NCBI RefSeq assembly: GCF_008087085.1
Contig: NZ_VIYJ01000006.1
Location: 62,001 to 126,000, forward strand
DNA from: Nocardioides rubriscoriae
GTDB lineage: Bacteria > Actinomycetota > Actinomycetes > Propionibacteriales > Nocardioidaceae
Direction: 5' to 3'
DNA length: 64,000 bases
Part shown: positions 44,246 through 54,687 of the stretch, in pieces
Layout: each line of letters starts with the position of its first letter
Position numbering within the stretch: position 1 is the stretch's first letter
Program-made: the position numbers and the translations under genes
The notes under the pieces: generated by a model
What the model was told of the DNA's origin: nothing
The model's input: only the letters and a program-made list of their open reading frames with translations
The model's database searches: none

Positions 44246-45352
44246 GTGGCAGATCGCAGCGCAGGTCCCAGGGACGTCGTCATCCTCGGCTCGACCGGCT
44301 CGATCGGCACCCAGGCCCTCGACGTCGTGCGCCGCAACCCCGGCCGGTTCCGCGTCGTCGGGCTGACCGCCGGTGGGAGCAACCCCGACCTGTTCGCCCA
44401 GCAGGTCGCGGAGTTCGCCCCGGCCTTCCACGGGCTGGGGGAGGAGGCCTCGACCGAGGCGGCCGCGCACCCGTGCGACGTCGTCCTCAACGGCATCACC
44501 GGCGCCGTCGGGCTGCGGCCCACGCTGGCCGCGCTCGACGCCGGCACGACGCTGGCCCTGGCCAACAAGGAGTCGCTCATCATGGGCGGCCCGCTGGTCC
44601 TCGAGCGCGCGAGGCCCGGGCAGATCGTGCCGGTCGACTCCGAGCACAGCGCGATCGCGCAGTGCCTGCGCGGCGGCAGCGCCGATGAGGTCCGGCGCCT
44701 GGTGCTCACGGCCAGCGGCGGCCCGTTCCGCGGCCGCAGCCGCGACGAGCTCGCCGCGGTCACCCCCGAGCAGGCGATGGCCCACCCGACCTGGGACATG
44801 GGCCCGGTCATCACCATCAACTCCGCCACCCTGGTCAACAAGGGGCTCGAGGTGATCGAGGCGCACCTGCTCTTCGGCATCCCGTTCGACCGGATCGAGG
44901 TCGTGGTGCACCCGACGAGCGTCGTGCACTCGATGGTCGAGTTCGTCGACGGCTCGACGCTGGTCCAGGCCAGCCCGCCGACGATGCTGATCCCGATCGC
45001 CCTGGGCCTCGCGTGGCCCGACCGGGTGCCCGACACGGCCCCGCCCGTCGACTGGACCCGCACCGAGACCTGGGAGTTCCACCCGCTCGACGACGAGGCG
45101 TTCCCCGCGGTCGCGCTGGCGCGCGAGGCCGGGCAGCGCGGGGGCACGGCGCCCGCGGTCTACAACGCCGCCAACGAGGTGTGCGTCGAGGCGTTCCGCA
45201 CCGGCCGGCTCGCCTTCGTCGACATCGTCGACCGTGTCGGGGACGTCGTGCGGACCCACGACGTACCCTCGGAGGGGACCCCCACGGTCGACGACGTGCT
45301 CGCCGCCGACTCCTGGGCCCGCGACCTGGCGCACCACCTGATCGGAAACTGA
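44246..45352 (+). CDS. dxr: 1-deoxy-D-xylulose 5-phosphate reductoisomerase
   Basis: Second step of the MEP isoprenoid pathway (DXP to MEP, NADPH-dependent). 368 residues. The NADPH motif [16 protein letters not shown], the metal/substrate site [10 protein letters not shown] and [14 protein letters not shown]-type segment (KGLEVIEAH) are present. GTG 44246 is preceded by CAGACT at 6 nt, a weak leaderless -10. Followed by rseP and, further on, ispG, as in mycobacteria. Confidence 0.96.
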   Translation: MADRSAGPRDVVILGSTGSIGTQALDVVRRNPGRFRVVGLTAGGSNPDLFAQQVAEFAPAFHGLGEEASTEAAAHPCDVVLNGITGAVGLRPTLAALDAGTTLALANKESLIMGGPLVLERARPGQIVPVDSEHSAIAQCLRGGSADEVRRLVLTASGGPFRGRSRDELAAVTPEQAMAHPTWDMGPVITINSATLVNKGLEVIEAHLLFGIPFDRIEVVVHPTSVVHSMVEFVDGSTLVQASPPTMLIPIALGLAWPDRVPDTAPPVDWTRTETWEFHPLDDEAFPAVALAREAGQRGGTAPAVYNAANEVCVEAFRTGRLAFVDIVDRVGDVVRTHDVPSEGTPTVDDVLAADSWARDLAHHLIGN

Positions 45353-45353
45353 G

Positions 45354-46724
45354 TTGACCGTCCTCCTCTACGTGCTCGGCGTGCTGATCTTCTTCACCGC
45401 CATCCTCACGTCCATCGGCCTGCACGAGCTCGGCCACATGATCCCCGCCAAGGCGTTCGGCGGGAAGGTCACCCAGTACTTCGTCGGCTTCGGTCCCACC
45501 GTGTGGAGCAAGCAGGTCGGCGAGACCGAGTACGGCGTCAAGGCGATCCCGCTCGGCGGCTACGTCAAGATCGTCGGCATGCTGCCGCCGGCGGCCGAGG
45601 AGCTCGTCGACAGCGTCGAGTACGACGACGAGGGCAACAAGGTCCAGCGGGTCCGCAAGTCCAACACCGGCATGTTCACCCAGCTCATCAGCGACGCCCG
45701 CACCGCCGAGTGGGAGCTGGTCAAGCCCGAGGACGCCGACCGCCTCTTCTACAAGATGCCGTGGTGGAAGAAGGTCGTGGTGATGGCGGGCGGCCCGACG
45801 GTCAACCTGCTCATCGCGTTCTTCCTGTTCTGGGGCGTCTTCGCGTTCAACGGCGTCCAGGGCGAGCCCAAGGTCGACCCCGGCGCGCCGGTCGTCGAGT
45901 CGGTCTCCGAGTGCCTCGTGCCCTACTCCGAGGACGGCCGCGCCTGCACGGCGTCGGACAAGAAGACCCCGGCCTACCTGATCGGGCTGCGCCCCGGCGA
46001 CACCATCACGTCGTTCAACGGCACCGCCATCACCGGCTGGACCCAGCTGCGCGACCTGATCCGGTCCAACACCGCGGGCGACGCCACCATCACCTACCTG
46101 CGTGACGGCCAGCCGGTCACGCGCACCACCAGCACGACGGTCCAGGCGCGCCCCGACCCCGACTCCGCCGACGACAAGGTCCTGACCCAGGTCGGCTTCC
46201 TCGGGGTCACCCCGACCTCGACCGCCACCGTCACCAAGGGCGGGCCGATCTTCACCCTCGAGCAGATGGGCACCATGACCGTCGACACGGTCAAGGCCAT
46301 CGGCACCCTCCCGGTCAAGGTCTACGGCGTCGGGAAGGCGATCGTCGGGGTCCAGGAGCGGGCGGCCGACAGCCCCGTCAGCATCGTCGGCGGTGGCCGC
46401 TTCGCCGGCGAGTCGACCGCGAGCGACCGGCTCGACGTCGGCGAGAAGGTGCTGTTCCTGGTCGTCCTGGTCGCCGGGTTCAACCTCTTCATCGGGCTGT
46501 TCAACTTCGTGCCGCTGCTGCCGCTCGACGGTGGCCACATCGCCTCGGCGCTGTGGGAGGCCCTGCGCCGCGGCATCGCCCGCTCCCGCCGACGCCCCGA
46601 CCCCGGCTACGTCGACGCGGCCAAGCTGCTCCCGATCGCCTACGTCGTGGCCAGCGTGATGCTGGTGATGGGCCTGGTGCTCATCGTGGGCGACCTGGTC
46701 GCCCCGGTCGCGTCCCCGTACTGA
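45354..46724 (+). CDS. rseP: Site-2 protease (RseP/Rip1 family, M50)
   Basis: Intramembrane zinc protease that cleaves membrane-anchored anti-sigma factors; the mycobacterial counterpart is Rip1. 456 residues. HELGH (24-28) in the first helix, a PDZ domain in the middle ([15 protein letters not shown]) and the second active-site motif LPLDGGH near the C-terminus. TTG start 2 nt after the dxr stop, so translation is coupled to dxr. Confidence 0.94.
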   Translation: MTVLLYVLGVLIFFTAILTSIGLHELGHMIPAKAFGGKVTQYFVGFGPTVWSKQVGETEYGVKAIPLGGYVKIVGMLPPAAEELVDSVEYDDEGNKVQRVRKSNTGMFTQLISDARTAEWELVKPEDADRLFYKMPWWKKVVVMAGGPTVNLLIAFFLFWGVFAFNGVQGEPKVDPGAPVVESVSECLVPYSEDGRACTASDKKTPAYLIGLRPGDTITSFNGTAITGWTQLRDLIRSNTAGDATITYLRDGQPVTRTTSTTVQARPDPDSADDKVLTQVGFLGVTPTSTATVTKGGPIFTLEQMGTMTVDTVKAIGTLPVKVYGVGKAIVGVQERAADSPVSIVGGGRFAGESTASDRLDVGEKVLFLVVLVAGFNLFIGLFNFVPLLPLDGGHIASALWEALRRGIARSRRRPDPGYVDAAKLLPIAYVVASVMLVMGLVLIVGDLVAPVASPY

Positions 46725-47122
46725 GTCTGATTGGTCGTGCCCGGTCGGCTCGTGCCGCCGCGCCCGCGTTGCCTGGTGGCGCTGCCGCCGGTCTGGGCTG
46801 GCGGGCCGGACCGGCACGGGGGCCGACCGGGCCCGACGTGCGCCGTGTGGTCGGCCGGGGTGGGTGGTCGGGGCGCCTGGTGATCGGACCCGACCCGGTC
46901 GGCTCGTGCCGCCGCGCCCGCGTTGCCTGGTGGCGCTGCCGCCGGTCTGGGCTGGCGGGCCGGACCGGCACGGGGGCCGACCGGGCCCGACGTGCGCCGT
47001 GTGGTCGGCCGGGGTGGGTGGTCGGGGCGCCTGGTGATCGGACCCGACCCGGTCGGCTGGCGCCGCCTCCGCTCACCCTGGTGAGTCGGGTGGGTGCGGA
47101 AGGCGGCAGTAGCCTGGGACCC
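46725..47122. repeat. 154-bp perfect tandem duplication before ispG
   Basis: About 400 bp without a convincing gene. A 154-bp block (46741-46894) is repeated immediately and, as far as I can read, without a mismatch (46895-47048); the next 10 bases (from 47049) begin a third copy that then diverges. The period is not a multiple of three, and the open frames through it look like byproducts of GC-rich sequence. The block has several GC-rich self-complementary stretches. The end of the region holds the ispG promoter box. Confidence 0.9.
47110..47115 (+). promoter_or_regulatory. Leaderless -10 box (TAGCCT) of ispG
   Basis: TAGCCT, 7 nt, then ATG 47123. No SD is present. Confidence 0.55.
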
Positions 47123-48280
<1,158 letters not shown>

Positions 48281-48289
48281 CCACTGCCC

Positions 48290-48295
48290 TAGGGT
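48290..48295 (+). promoter_or_regulatory. Leaderless -10 box (TAGGGT) of the GNAT gene
   Basis: TAGGGT, 6 nt, GTG 48302. Confidence 0.5.
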
Positions 48296-48301
48296 TGGCC
48301 C

Positions 48302-49147
48302 GTGCCAGCCAGCCGTCACGGGGTCCGCGTCCTCGGGACCCCTGACCTCGAGGCGTTCCTGCGCCTGGCCAACCGCGACCCGGTCGTCAACGTCTTCGCC
48401 CTCTACCGGGCCCGCACCACGAGCCTCGAGCCGCGCTGGCTCGGCGGTGAGATGTGGGGTCGCTTCGACGACGGCGAGCTGGTCGCCGCGTGCCACGTCG
48501 GTGCCAACCTGGTGCCGATCGAGGCCACGCCCGACGACGCGCGCGCCTTCGCCGAGCGGGCGCTGACCCGCAGCCGCACCGCGACCACCATCGTCGGCCC
48601 CCACGAGGCGGTGCGGACCTTCTGGAACGGTGTCGCCGGTAGCTGGGGGCGCCCCCGCGAGACCCGCTGGATGCAGCCGCACCTGGTCATCGACGGACCC
48701 CCGGCGGTCGAGCCCGACCCGTTCGTACGCCGTACCGAGCGCGCCGACATGGCCCTGCTCTACCCCGCCTGCGTCGCGATGTACACCGAGGAGGTCGGGG
48801 TCTCGCCCGAGGCCGGCGGCACCGGCGACCTCTACCGGGCCCGGGTCACCCAGCTGATGTCGCGCGGCTGGTCGTTCGCCCGCTTCGAGGGCGGCCGGCT
48901 GGTGTTCAAGGCCGAGGTCGCCTGCGCCACCGCCGACGCCGCGCAGATCCAGGGCGTGTGGGTCCCGCCCGAGCGGCGCGGCGAGGGCCTGGCCGTCGCG
49001 GGCATGGCCGCGGTGGTCAAGATGGTGCAGGCCGACATCGCCCCCGTCGTCTCCCTCTACGTCAACGAGTGGAACCAGCCCGCGCGGCGGGCCTACGCCC
49101 GGGTCGGGTTCCGGGAGTCCGCGCGCTTCTCGACCGTCATGTTCTGA
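48302..49147 (+). CDS. GNAT acetyltransferase with DUF4081 domain
   Basis: 281 residues. N-terminal DUF4081-like half (VNVFALYRARTTSLEPRWLGG) and a C-terminal GNAT half with QGVWVPPERRGEGLAVAGMA for acyl-CoA binding and LYVNEWNQPARRAYARVGF near the end. The homologous gene follows ispG in mycobacteria (Rv2867c region, from memory), so the neighbourhood is conserved. Target unknown. Confidence 0.88.
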   Translation: MPASRHGVRVLGTPDLEAFLRLANRDPVVNVFALYRARTTSLEPRWLGGEMWGRFDDGELVAACHVGANLVPIEATPDDARAFAERALTRSRTATTIVGPHEAVRTFWNGVAGSWGRPRETRWMQPHLVIDGPPAVEPDPFVRRTERADMALLYPACVAMYTEEVGVSPEAGGTGDLYRARVTQLMSRGWSFARFEGGRLVFKAEVACATADAAQIQGVWVPPERRGEGLAVAGMAAVVKMVQADIAPVVSLYVNEWNQPARRAYARVGFRESARFSTVMF

Positions 49148-49163
49148 ATCCCGGGCCGAGCCC

Positions 49164-49169
49164 TACGAT
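49164..49169 (+). promoter_or_regulatory. Leaderless -10 box (TACGAT) of the DoxX-like gene
   Basis: TACGAT, 6 nt, GTG 49176. Confidence 0.5.
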
Positions 49170-49175
49170 CGCCCG

Positions 49176-49541
49176 GTGACCCTGCAGCGCAGCACCCGGT
49201 TCCTGGCCCTCGGCTTCCTCGGCAGCGGGGCCGTCCACCTCGCCCGGCCCGCGGTCTACGAGCCGATGATGCCGGCGTGGGTGCCGGCCCACCGCGAGGT
49301 CATCCTCGGCAGCGGCGTCGCCGAGATCGTCCTGGGGCTCGGGCTGCTCGCGCCCCCCACCCGGCGGCTGGCCGGGTGGGGGAGCGTCGCGCTGCTGCTC
49401 GGGGTCTTCCCCGCCAACCTCAAGATGGCCGCCGACGCGATGGGCACCGACAACACCGCGCTCAAGGTCGGCACCGTCGCGCGGCTGCCCGGCCAGTGGC
49501 CGATGGTCAAGGCCGCGCTGGCCGCCACCCGCGGCGACTGA
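49176..49541 (+). CDS. DoxX-like small membrane protein
   Basis: 121 residues, four hydrophobic stretches and an intact short loop with PPTRRLAGWG, consistent with the DoxX/SURF4-like membrane family. Function is unknown; relatives affect redox or membrane integrity. The stop codon lies in the first unit of a 10-bp tandem repeat. Confidence 0.75.
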   Translation: MTLQRSTRFLALGFLGSGAVHLARPAVYEPMMPAWVPAHREVILGSGVAEIVLGLGLLAPPTRRLAGWGSVALLLGVFPANLKMAADAMGTDNTALKVGTVARLPGQWPMVKAALAATRGD

Positions 49542-49581
49542 CGGCGACTGACGGCGACTGACGGCGACTGACGGCGACTGA
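49532..49581. repeat. Five tandem copies of a 10-bp unit at the end of the DoxX-like gene
   Basis: CGGCGACTGA repeated five times. Each copy supplies a TGA, and because 10 is not a multiple of three the copies place stops in all three frames. The first TGA is the stop of the DoxX-like gene. Confidence 0.9.
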
Positions 49582-49590
49582 CATGGCCCG

Positions 49591-50583
49591 TCAGTAGCCC
49601 GGCGTGCGGCGTACGGCGGACGCCCGCTCGCAGCTGCCCTGCGAGCAGCGCACGACGGCCCAGCGGCGGGTGCCGTAGGCGTCGAGCAGCAGGTGGGTGT
49701 CGTCCTCCCACGTGACGCCGCCGACGTGGCTCCCCACGGTGTACGACGCCAGGAGCCGGCCCTCGAGGGTGCGCTCCCACAGCCGGCCGGCGCCGAGCCC
49801 GTCGGTCAGCTTGTGCTGGGTCACGATCCGGTCGCCGTCGGGTGCGAACGCCCGCACCGCCTCGCGGCACGACGCCCAGAGCAGCTCGCGGGGCGAGCGC
49901 AGCTGGCTGACCTGGGAGCAGCCGCCGTCGTAGGGGTCCTTGTCGAAGGACGCGAGCCGGTTGCTGCTGATGTCGGCGGCGTAGACGATCCCGGAGTCGA
50001 CCAGGGTGCGCCGGTTGGTGCGCACGTTCCACAGGTAGCCGCCGTCGGGCCCGCCGACGACGACGCGGTCGCCCTCGGCGTCGAGTACCCGCGGGAAGCG
50101 GGCGAACAGGCCGTGCCGCACCAGGTCGCCGGTGCCGGCGACGTAGTAGTCGATCGCCGTGCGTCGCTGCAGGAAGGACGTGACCAGCACACCCCCGCCG
50201 TCACCCGACAGCGTCACCTGCTCGGGGAGCGGGCCCTCGACGATCGTGGCCGCGGGGCCGGTGCCGACGCGCGAGGTCGTCCAGGTGTCCCCGACCAGCG
50301 ACACCACGACGTACCCGCCGCCGGAGCGGCCCAGGACCGACGCCGAGCGACCGGGCACGTCGACGCGTCGGTCGCCGTCGACGACCTCGCCGCCCGAGAC
50401 GTACGGCGTGGCGGGGTCGGCCCCGCGGCTCAGCTGGGCCGGCTTGATCTCGACCGGGCCCGCGGCCGTGGCCGGCGACGCGAGCAGAGGTGCGGCCGCG
50501 AGCGCGGCGAGCGCGAGGGCGCCGACGGTGCGCAGGGTGCGCAGGGTGCGCAGGGGGCGCAGGGTGCGCAGGGTGGTGAGCAT
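49591..50583 (-). CDS. Secreted beta-propeller-like protein of unknown function
   Basis: 330 residues. An Arg/Leu/Thr-rich start, TLRPLRTLRTLRT, from a 9-bp tandem repeat, precedes a hydrophobic signal segment (ALALAALAAAPLLASPATA). The mature part has recurring beta-strand blocks (GGYVVVSLVGDTW, GGYLWNVRTNR, ADISSNRLASF, GGVTWEDDTHLLLDAYG) consistent with WD40-like propeller blades. Two pairs of Cys may form disulfides. ATG 50583 follows GGGAGG. It faces proS divergently. Confidence 0.75.
   Translation of the reverse strand: MLTTLRTLRPLRTLRTLRTVGALALAALAAAPLLASPATAAGPVEIKPAQLSRGADPATPYVSGGEVVDGDRRVDVPGRSASVLGRSGGGYVVVSLVGDTWTTSRVGTGPAATIVEGPLPEQVTLSGDGGGVLVTSFLQRRTAIDYYVAGTGDLVRHGLFARFPRVLDAEGDRVVVGGPDGGYLWNVRTNRRTLVDSGIVYAADISSNRLASFDKDPYDGGCSQVSQLRSPRELLWASCREAVRAFAPDGDRIVTQHKLTDGLGAGRLWERTLEGRLLASYTVGSHVGGVTWEDDTHLLLDAYGTRRWAVVRCSQGSCERASAVRRTPGY
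50530..50574. repeat. Five 9-bp units in the signal peptide of the propeller-like protein
   Basis: GCGCAGGGT repeated five times (third unit ends GGG), encoding Thr-Leu-Arg in the minus-strand gene at its N-terminus. Confidence 0.85.
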
Positions 50584-50675
50584 GGGGGTTCCTCCCGAGT
50601 GACGGGCCGGCGGGTCGCCGGCTCGAACAGAAGACGCACGGGGTAACTGATTGGTTGCTCCGCACCGGCGAGCCG

Positions 50676-50681
50676 TAGCCT
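50676..50681 (+). promoter_or_regulatory. Leaderless -10 box (TAGCCT) of proS
   Basis: TAGCCT, 6 nt, ATG 50688. TTGGTT (50651-50656) is a possible -35. No T-box structure was seen. Confidence 0.5.
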
Positions 50682-50687
50682 CACCCC

Positions 50688-52457
50688 ATGATCATGCGGA
50701 TGTCGACCCTGTTCGTGCGCACGCTGCGCGACGACCCCAACGACGCCGAGGTCCAGAGCCACCGCTTCCTGGTCCGCGCCGGCTACATCCGCCGCGCGGC
50801 GCCGGGCATCTACTCCTGGCTGCCCCTGGGGCTGAAGGTGCTGCGGCGCGTCGAGGCCATCATCCGCGAGGAGATGGACGCCATCGGCGCCCAGGAGCTG
50901 AGCTTCCCCGCGCTGCTGCCCCGCGAGCCCTACGAGGCGACCAACCGCTGGACCGAGTACGGCGACGGCATCTTCCGTCTGCAGGACCGCAAGGGGGCCG
51001 ATTACCTGCTGGGCCCCACCCACGAGGAGATGTTCACCCTCGTGGTCAAGGACCTCTACTCGTCCTACAAGGACCTGCCGCTGTCGATCTACCAGGTCCA
51101 GACGAAGTACCGCGACGAGGCCCGTCCCCGCGCCGGGCTGCTGCGCGGGCGCGAGTTCATCATGAAGGACTCCTACTCCTTCGACGTCGACGACGCCGGG
51201 CTCGACGCCAGCTACCAGAAGCACCGCGACGCCTACATCCGGATCTTCGACCGGCTCGGCTTCGACTACGTCATCGTCAAGGCCACGTCGGGAGCCATGG
51301 GCGGCTCGCGGTCCGAGGAGTTCCTGGCCCGCTCGGCCGTCGGCGAGGACACCTACGTCCGCTGCACCCACTGCGACTACGCCGCCAACGTCGAGGCCGT
51401 CGAGGTGCGCGCCCCGCAGCCCGTGGCCTTCGACGACGCCCCCCAGGCGCACGCCGAGGCGACCCCCGCCACCCCCACCATCGACACGCTGGTCGACCAC
51501 CTCAACGAGGCGTTCCCCCGCGCCGACCGTCCGTGGGCGGCCGGCGACACCCTCAAGAACGTGCTCGTCATGCTCAAGCACCCCGACGGCACCCGCGAGC
51601 CCCTCGCCATCGGCCTGCCCGGCGACCGCGAGGTCGACCAGAAGCGGCTCGAGGGCCAGCTCGAGCCCATCGAGGTCGAGCCCATGGACGAGGCCGAGCT
51701 CGCCCGCCACCCCGCGCTGGTCAAGGGCTACATCGGGCCCGGCGTCCTGGGGGAGAAGAGCGCGTCCGAGATCCGCTACCTGGTCGACCCCCGGGTCGTC
51801 GAGGGCACCCGCTGGGTCACCGGTGCCGACGTCGAGGGCAGCCACGTCCTCGACCTCGTCGCGGGTCGCGACTTCACCCCCGACGGCACCATCGAGGCCG
51901 CCGAGGTCCGCGACGGCGACGCCTGCCCCAGCTGCGACGAGGGCACCCTCGAGACCGCCCGTGGCATCGAGATGGGTCACGTCTTCCAGCTCGGCCGCAA
52001 GTACGCCGACGCCCTCGACCTCCGGGTGCTCGACCCCCACGGCAAGCTCGTGACGGTCACGATGGGCTCCTACGGCGTCGGCGTCAGCCGCGCCGTCGCC
52101 GCGATCGCCGAGGACACCCTCGACGACGTCGGGCTGTGCTGGCCCCGCAACGTCGCGCCCGCCGACGTGCACCTGGTGGCCGCCGGCAAGGAGGACGCCC
52201 TGTACGCCACGGCCGAGGAGATCGCCCGCGAGCTCGACGCCGCCGGCGTCCGGGTCCTCTACGACGACCGCCGCGGCAAGACCAGCCCCGGCGTGAAGTT
52301 CAAGGACGCCGAGCTCATCGGCATCCCGACCATCGTCGTGGTCGGCAAGGGCTTCGCCGACGGCACGATCGAGGTCAAGGACCGGCGTACCGGCGAGCGC
52401 GAGGACGTCGCCACCTCCGCGGTCGTCGACCACCTGGTCGCCCTGGTGAGGTCCTGA
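50688..52457 (+). CDS. proS: Prolyl-tRNA synthetase, bacterial type with editing insertion
   Basis: Charges tRNA-Pro. 589 residues, the length of the bacterial type that carries the INS editing domain (about 230-390, including [13 protein letters not shown] and [11 protein letters not shown]). Class II motifs: motif 1 near the N-terminus, motif 2 [18 protein letters not shown], and motif 3 [14 protein letters not shown]. The N-terminus reads [15 protein letters not shown]. Lies close to rimP-nusA as in mycobacteria. Confidence 0.97.
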   Translation: MIMRMSTLFVRTLRDDPNDAEVQSHRFLVRAGYIRRAAPGIYSWLPLGLKVLRRVEAIIREEMDAIGAQELSFPALLPREPYEATNRWTEYGDGIFRLQDRKGADYLLGPTHEEMFTLVVKDLYSSYKDLPLSIYQVQTKYRDEARPRAGLLRGREFIMKDSYSFDVDDAGLDASYQKHRDAYIRIFDRLGFDYVIVKATSGAMGGSRSEEFLARSAVGEDTYVRCTHCDYAANVEAVEVRAPQPVAFDDAPQAHAEATPATPTIDTLVDHLNEAFPRADRPWAAGDTLKNVLVMLKHPDGTREPLAIGLPGDREVDQKRLEGQLEPIEVEPMDEAELARHPALVKGYIGPGVLGEKSASEIRYLVDPRVVEGTRWVTGADVEGSHVLDLVAGRDFTPDGTIEAAEVRDGDACPSCDEGTLETARGIEMGHVFQLGRKYADALDLRVLDPHGKLVTVTMGSYGVGVSRAVAAIAEDTLDDVGLCWPRNVAPADVHLVAAGKEDALYATAEEIARELDAAGVRVLYDDRRGKTSPGVKFKDAELIGIPTIVVVGKGFADGTIEVKDRRTGEREDVATSAVVDHLVALVRS

Positions 52458-52458
52458 C

Positions 52459-53169
52459 GTGCCGGGTGGCGGTGTCGACGCCGTCATCTTCGACTGGGGC
52501 GGCACCCTCACCCAGTGGCACGACATCGACTTCCACGCCGAGTCGCTCGCGCTCGCGCAGGCCGTGACCGGCGTCGACCACGACGTCCACGTCTCCGCCG
52601 AGCGGCTGCACCGCGCCGGTGAGGTCGTCTGGGGGCGCAGCCGCGACCACCAGCAGAGCTCGACGGTGGCCGACCTGTTCACCGTGGCCGGCCTCGACCA
52701 CGACCCCGACCTGCTCGAGGGCTACTACGCCTTCTGGGAGCCGCACACCCTCACCGACCCCGAGGTCGGGCCGCTGTGGGAGGCGCTGCGCGAGCGCGGC
52801 CTCAAGGTCGGCGTGCTGTCCAACACGATCTGGCCCCGCTCGGTGCACGAGGGCATCTTCGAGCGCGACGGGGTGCGCCACCTGATCGACGGCGACGTCT
52901 ACTCCAGCGAGATCCCCTGGACCAAGCCGTCACCCCAGGCCTTCCGGGCCGCGATGGACGCCGTCGGCGCGACCGACCCGAGCCGTTGCGTCTACGTCGG
53001 GGACCGGCTCTTCGACGACGTGTGGGGTGCCCGCAACGCCGGCCTGCGCGCCGTCCACGTGCCCCACAGCGACATCCCGCCCAGCCAGGTGGGCCACACC
53101 GAGGGCGACCCCGACGCCGTCATCACCACGCTCGCCGAGATCGTCGACGTCGTCGACGCCTGGCGCTGA
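52459..53169 (+). CDS. HAD-superfamily hydrolase
   Basis: 236 residues. Motif I FDWGGTLT (Asp11) has Gly at the second Asp position, a variant seen in some HAD hydrolases; motif II LSNT, motif III WTKPSPQAF (Lys) and motif IV VGDRLFDDVWGA are intact. Most likely a phosphatase with an alpha-helical cap between motifs I and II; substrate unknown. GTG start 1 nt after the proS stop, so it is in the proS operon. Confidence 0.85.
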   Translation: MPGGGVDAVIFDWGGTLTQWHDIDFHAESLALAQAVTGVDHDVHVSAERLHRAGEVVWGRSRDHQQSSTVADLFTVAGLDHDPDLLEGYYAFWEPHTLTDPEVGPLWEALRERGLKVGVLSNTIWPRSVHEGIFERDGVRHLIDGDVYSSEIPWTKPSPQAFRAAMDAVGATDPSRCVYVGDRLFDDVWGARNAGLRAVHVPHSDIPPSQVGHTEGDPDAVITTLAEIVDVVDAWR

Positions 53170-53190
53170 CGCCGCGGCCCACCGTCACCA

Positions 53191-53228
53191 CACGGTGGTC
53201 GAGGAGGTTGCGCCCCTCGACCACCGTG
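53191..53228. repeat. Dispersed palindrome, copy 3, perfect 14-bp arms
   Basis: CACGGTGGTCGAGG (53191-53204) and CCTCGACCACCGTG (53215-53228) are exact complements with a 10-nt loop. It shares GTGGTCGAGG/CCTCGACCAC ends with the palindromes near 35.8 kb. It may also stop the proS-HAD transcript. Confidence 0.75.
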
Positions 53229-53397
53229 GGGTGGCGGTCGGTGGTGGTCTCGTGACGGCTGCCCGGCCGATTGCGAGATCGTGCAGAGCACGAACGTGAA
53301 GGGCCCGGGGGGCTGGTGCGGGCGGGCCCCGACCCGCGACACTCCGCTCAGCCGGCACGGACGACCGTCGCAGCCGGACGCTCGAAAGGAACCCCTC

Positions 53398-54345
53398 GTG
53401 CGCTCACCTCGCCACGTCACGCTCCGTCTCCTCGCGCTCGCTGCGGCCTCCGTCACCGCGGCGGCCTTCCTGCCGGCCCCGTCGGCCTCGGCGGCGATCC
53501 CCGTCGAGCGGCGCGCGAGCGTCGAGCAGGAGTGCTTCGAGCCCGGGCCCGACCTGGCCACCTCGGCCCGCGGTGGCCAGGCGACCGACCACCGCGACAT
53601 CACGCGCGCCGAGCAGCGGGCGATCGAGCGGCGTACCGACCGGATCCTGTCGCGCACCTCGGCGCGTCAGCGCCGTGCCGCGGTCGCCGCCCCGGTGCCC
53701 GTCTACGTCCACGTGATGGCGGCCAAGAACGGCGCCGGCGACGTCACCGACGCCCAGATCACGCAGCAGATCGCGGTGCTCAACACCGACTTCGCCGGGC
53801 AGGAGTCGACGGCGGCCGCCAACACCGGGTTCACCTTCACCCTGGCCGGCACCGACCGGTTCTACAACGACACCTGGCACCGTGACGGGTCCAGCACGAC
53901 CTACCGCAAGCGGACCCGTCAGGGGGGCGCCAACGCCCTCAACATCTGGCTCGTCGACTTCAACTACCTCGGCATCGCCACGTTCCCGTGGGACTACGCC
54001 AAGAACCCCGGCATCGACGGCATCCGCGTGCAGTACTCCTCGCTGCCGGGCGGGTCGATCGCCAACTACGACCTCGGCAAGACCGCCACCCACGAGGCCG
54101 GTCACTGGTTCGGGCTCTACCACACCTTCCAGGGCGGCTGCGTCGCCACCAACGACGAGGTGGGCGACACCCCGGCCCAGTCCAGTGCCACCAGCGGGTG
54201 CCCCGAGGGCCGCGACTCGTGCACGCTCCCGGGCCTCGACCCGATCCACAACTACATGGACTACAGCTACGACGCCTGCTACGACCAGTTCACCCCCGGC
54301 CAGAGCACCCGCGCCAACCAGATGTTCGCCGCCTACCGCGCCTGA
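53398..54345 (+). CDS. Secreted zinc metalloprotease (M43/pappalysin-like)
   Basis: 315 residues. Signal peptide (basic start, hydrophobic stretch about residues 9-30), a pro-like segment, and a catalytic domain with HEAGHWFGLYHTF (Zn ligands His232, His236, His242), then a Met-turn region YMDYSYDACYDQ near the C-terminus. The metzincin layout resembles M43 cytophagalysin/pappalysin proteases. GTG 53398 follows AAAGGA with 7 nt spacing. Confidence 0.88.
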   Translation: MRSPRHVTLRLLALAAASVTAAAFLPAPSASAAIPVERRASVEQECFEPGPDLATSARGGQATDHRDITRAEQRAIERRTDRILSRTSARQRRAAVAAPVPVYVHVMAAKNGAGDVTDAQITQQIAVLNTDFAGQESTAAANTGFTFTLAGTDRFYNDTWHRDGSSTTYRKRTRQGGANALNIWLVDFNYLGIATFPWDYAKNPGIDGIRVQYSSLPGGSIANYDLGKTATHEAGHWFGLYHTFQGGCVATNDEVGDTPAQSSATSGCPEGRDSCTLPGLDPIHNYMDYSYDACYDQFTPGQSTRANQMFAAYRA

Positions 54346-54453
54346 CCGGCGCCACCGACGCGACCCGCGCCGGCCGCGACCACGCCTCCCGGGGCGCGGT
54401 CGCGGCCGGTTCGCGTTGCGGCGGGGACCCGATCACGGACCGCTGCGGCCCGG

Positions 54454-54549
54454 TGCAGGTCCTTGCAGGATCTTGCAGGTTTCTGCATTGCAGACTTGTG
54501 ATGGATTGGCTCGGTGTCCCCGGAGGGTCCCCTGTTGCAGACTTCTGCA
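54454..54549. repeat. TGCAGG/TGCAGA iteron cluster, helically phased
   Basis: TGCAGG occurs at 54454, 54464 and 54474, exactly 10 bp apart. It is followed by TCTGCA-T-TGCAGA (54482-54494) and TGCAGA-CT-TCTGCA (54536-54549), both perfect inverted pairs. The phasing points to a protein bound cooperatively along one face of the helix. Confidence 0.7.
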
Positions 54550-54609
54550 CGAAGGGATGTCCCCCCGGCCCACCCGGTTCCCTTCACCTGGCCTCTGTCC
54601 CAGGCCATC

Positions 54610-54687
54610 AGCGGTCCGCGTACTCGTCCCTCCGGGGAGCATCTCGGGAGTTCCCCGGAGGATGAGTTCGCGGACCGCTCTGTTTTT
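54610..54687 (+). terminator. Large nested hairpin with T-run
   Basis: Arms AGCGGTCCGCG (54610-54620) and CGCGGACCGCT (54669-54679) enclose ACTC/GAGT and CCTCCGGGGA/TCCCCGGAGG, about 25 pairs in all, with a 13-nt loop, then a T-run at 54683-54687. It would end rightward transcription from the protease gene or from an RNA starting in the spacer. Confidence 0.75.

Noticed and set aside
46741-47048. Open frames through the 154-bp repeat
   Set aside because: The unit is not a multiple of three, so each frame changes between copies; the protein has no recognisable family.
50584-50687. T-box riboswitch before proS
   Set aside because: The spacer is about 100 bp, no specifier loop or antiterminator motif was found, and the promoter looks leaderless.
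54501-54665. A 54-codon frame with CTKGC inside the structured spacer
   Set aside because: No SD and only a poor -10 (CAGACT), and the frame overlaps repeats that explain the sequence better. Ribosome profiling would decide.
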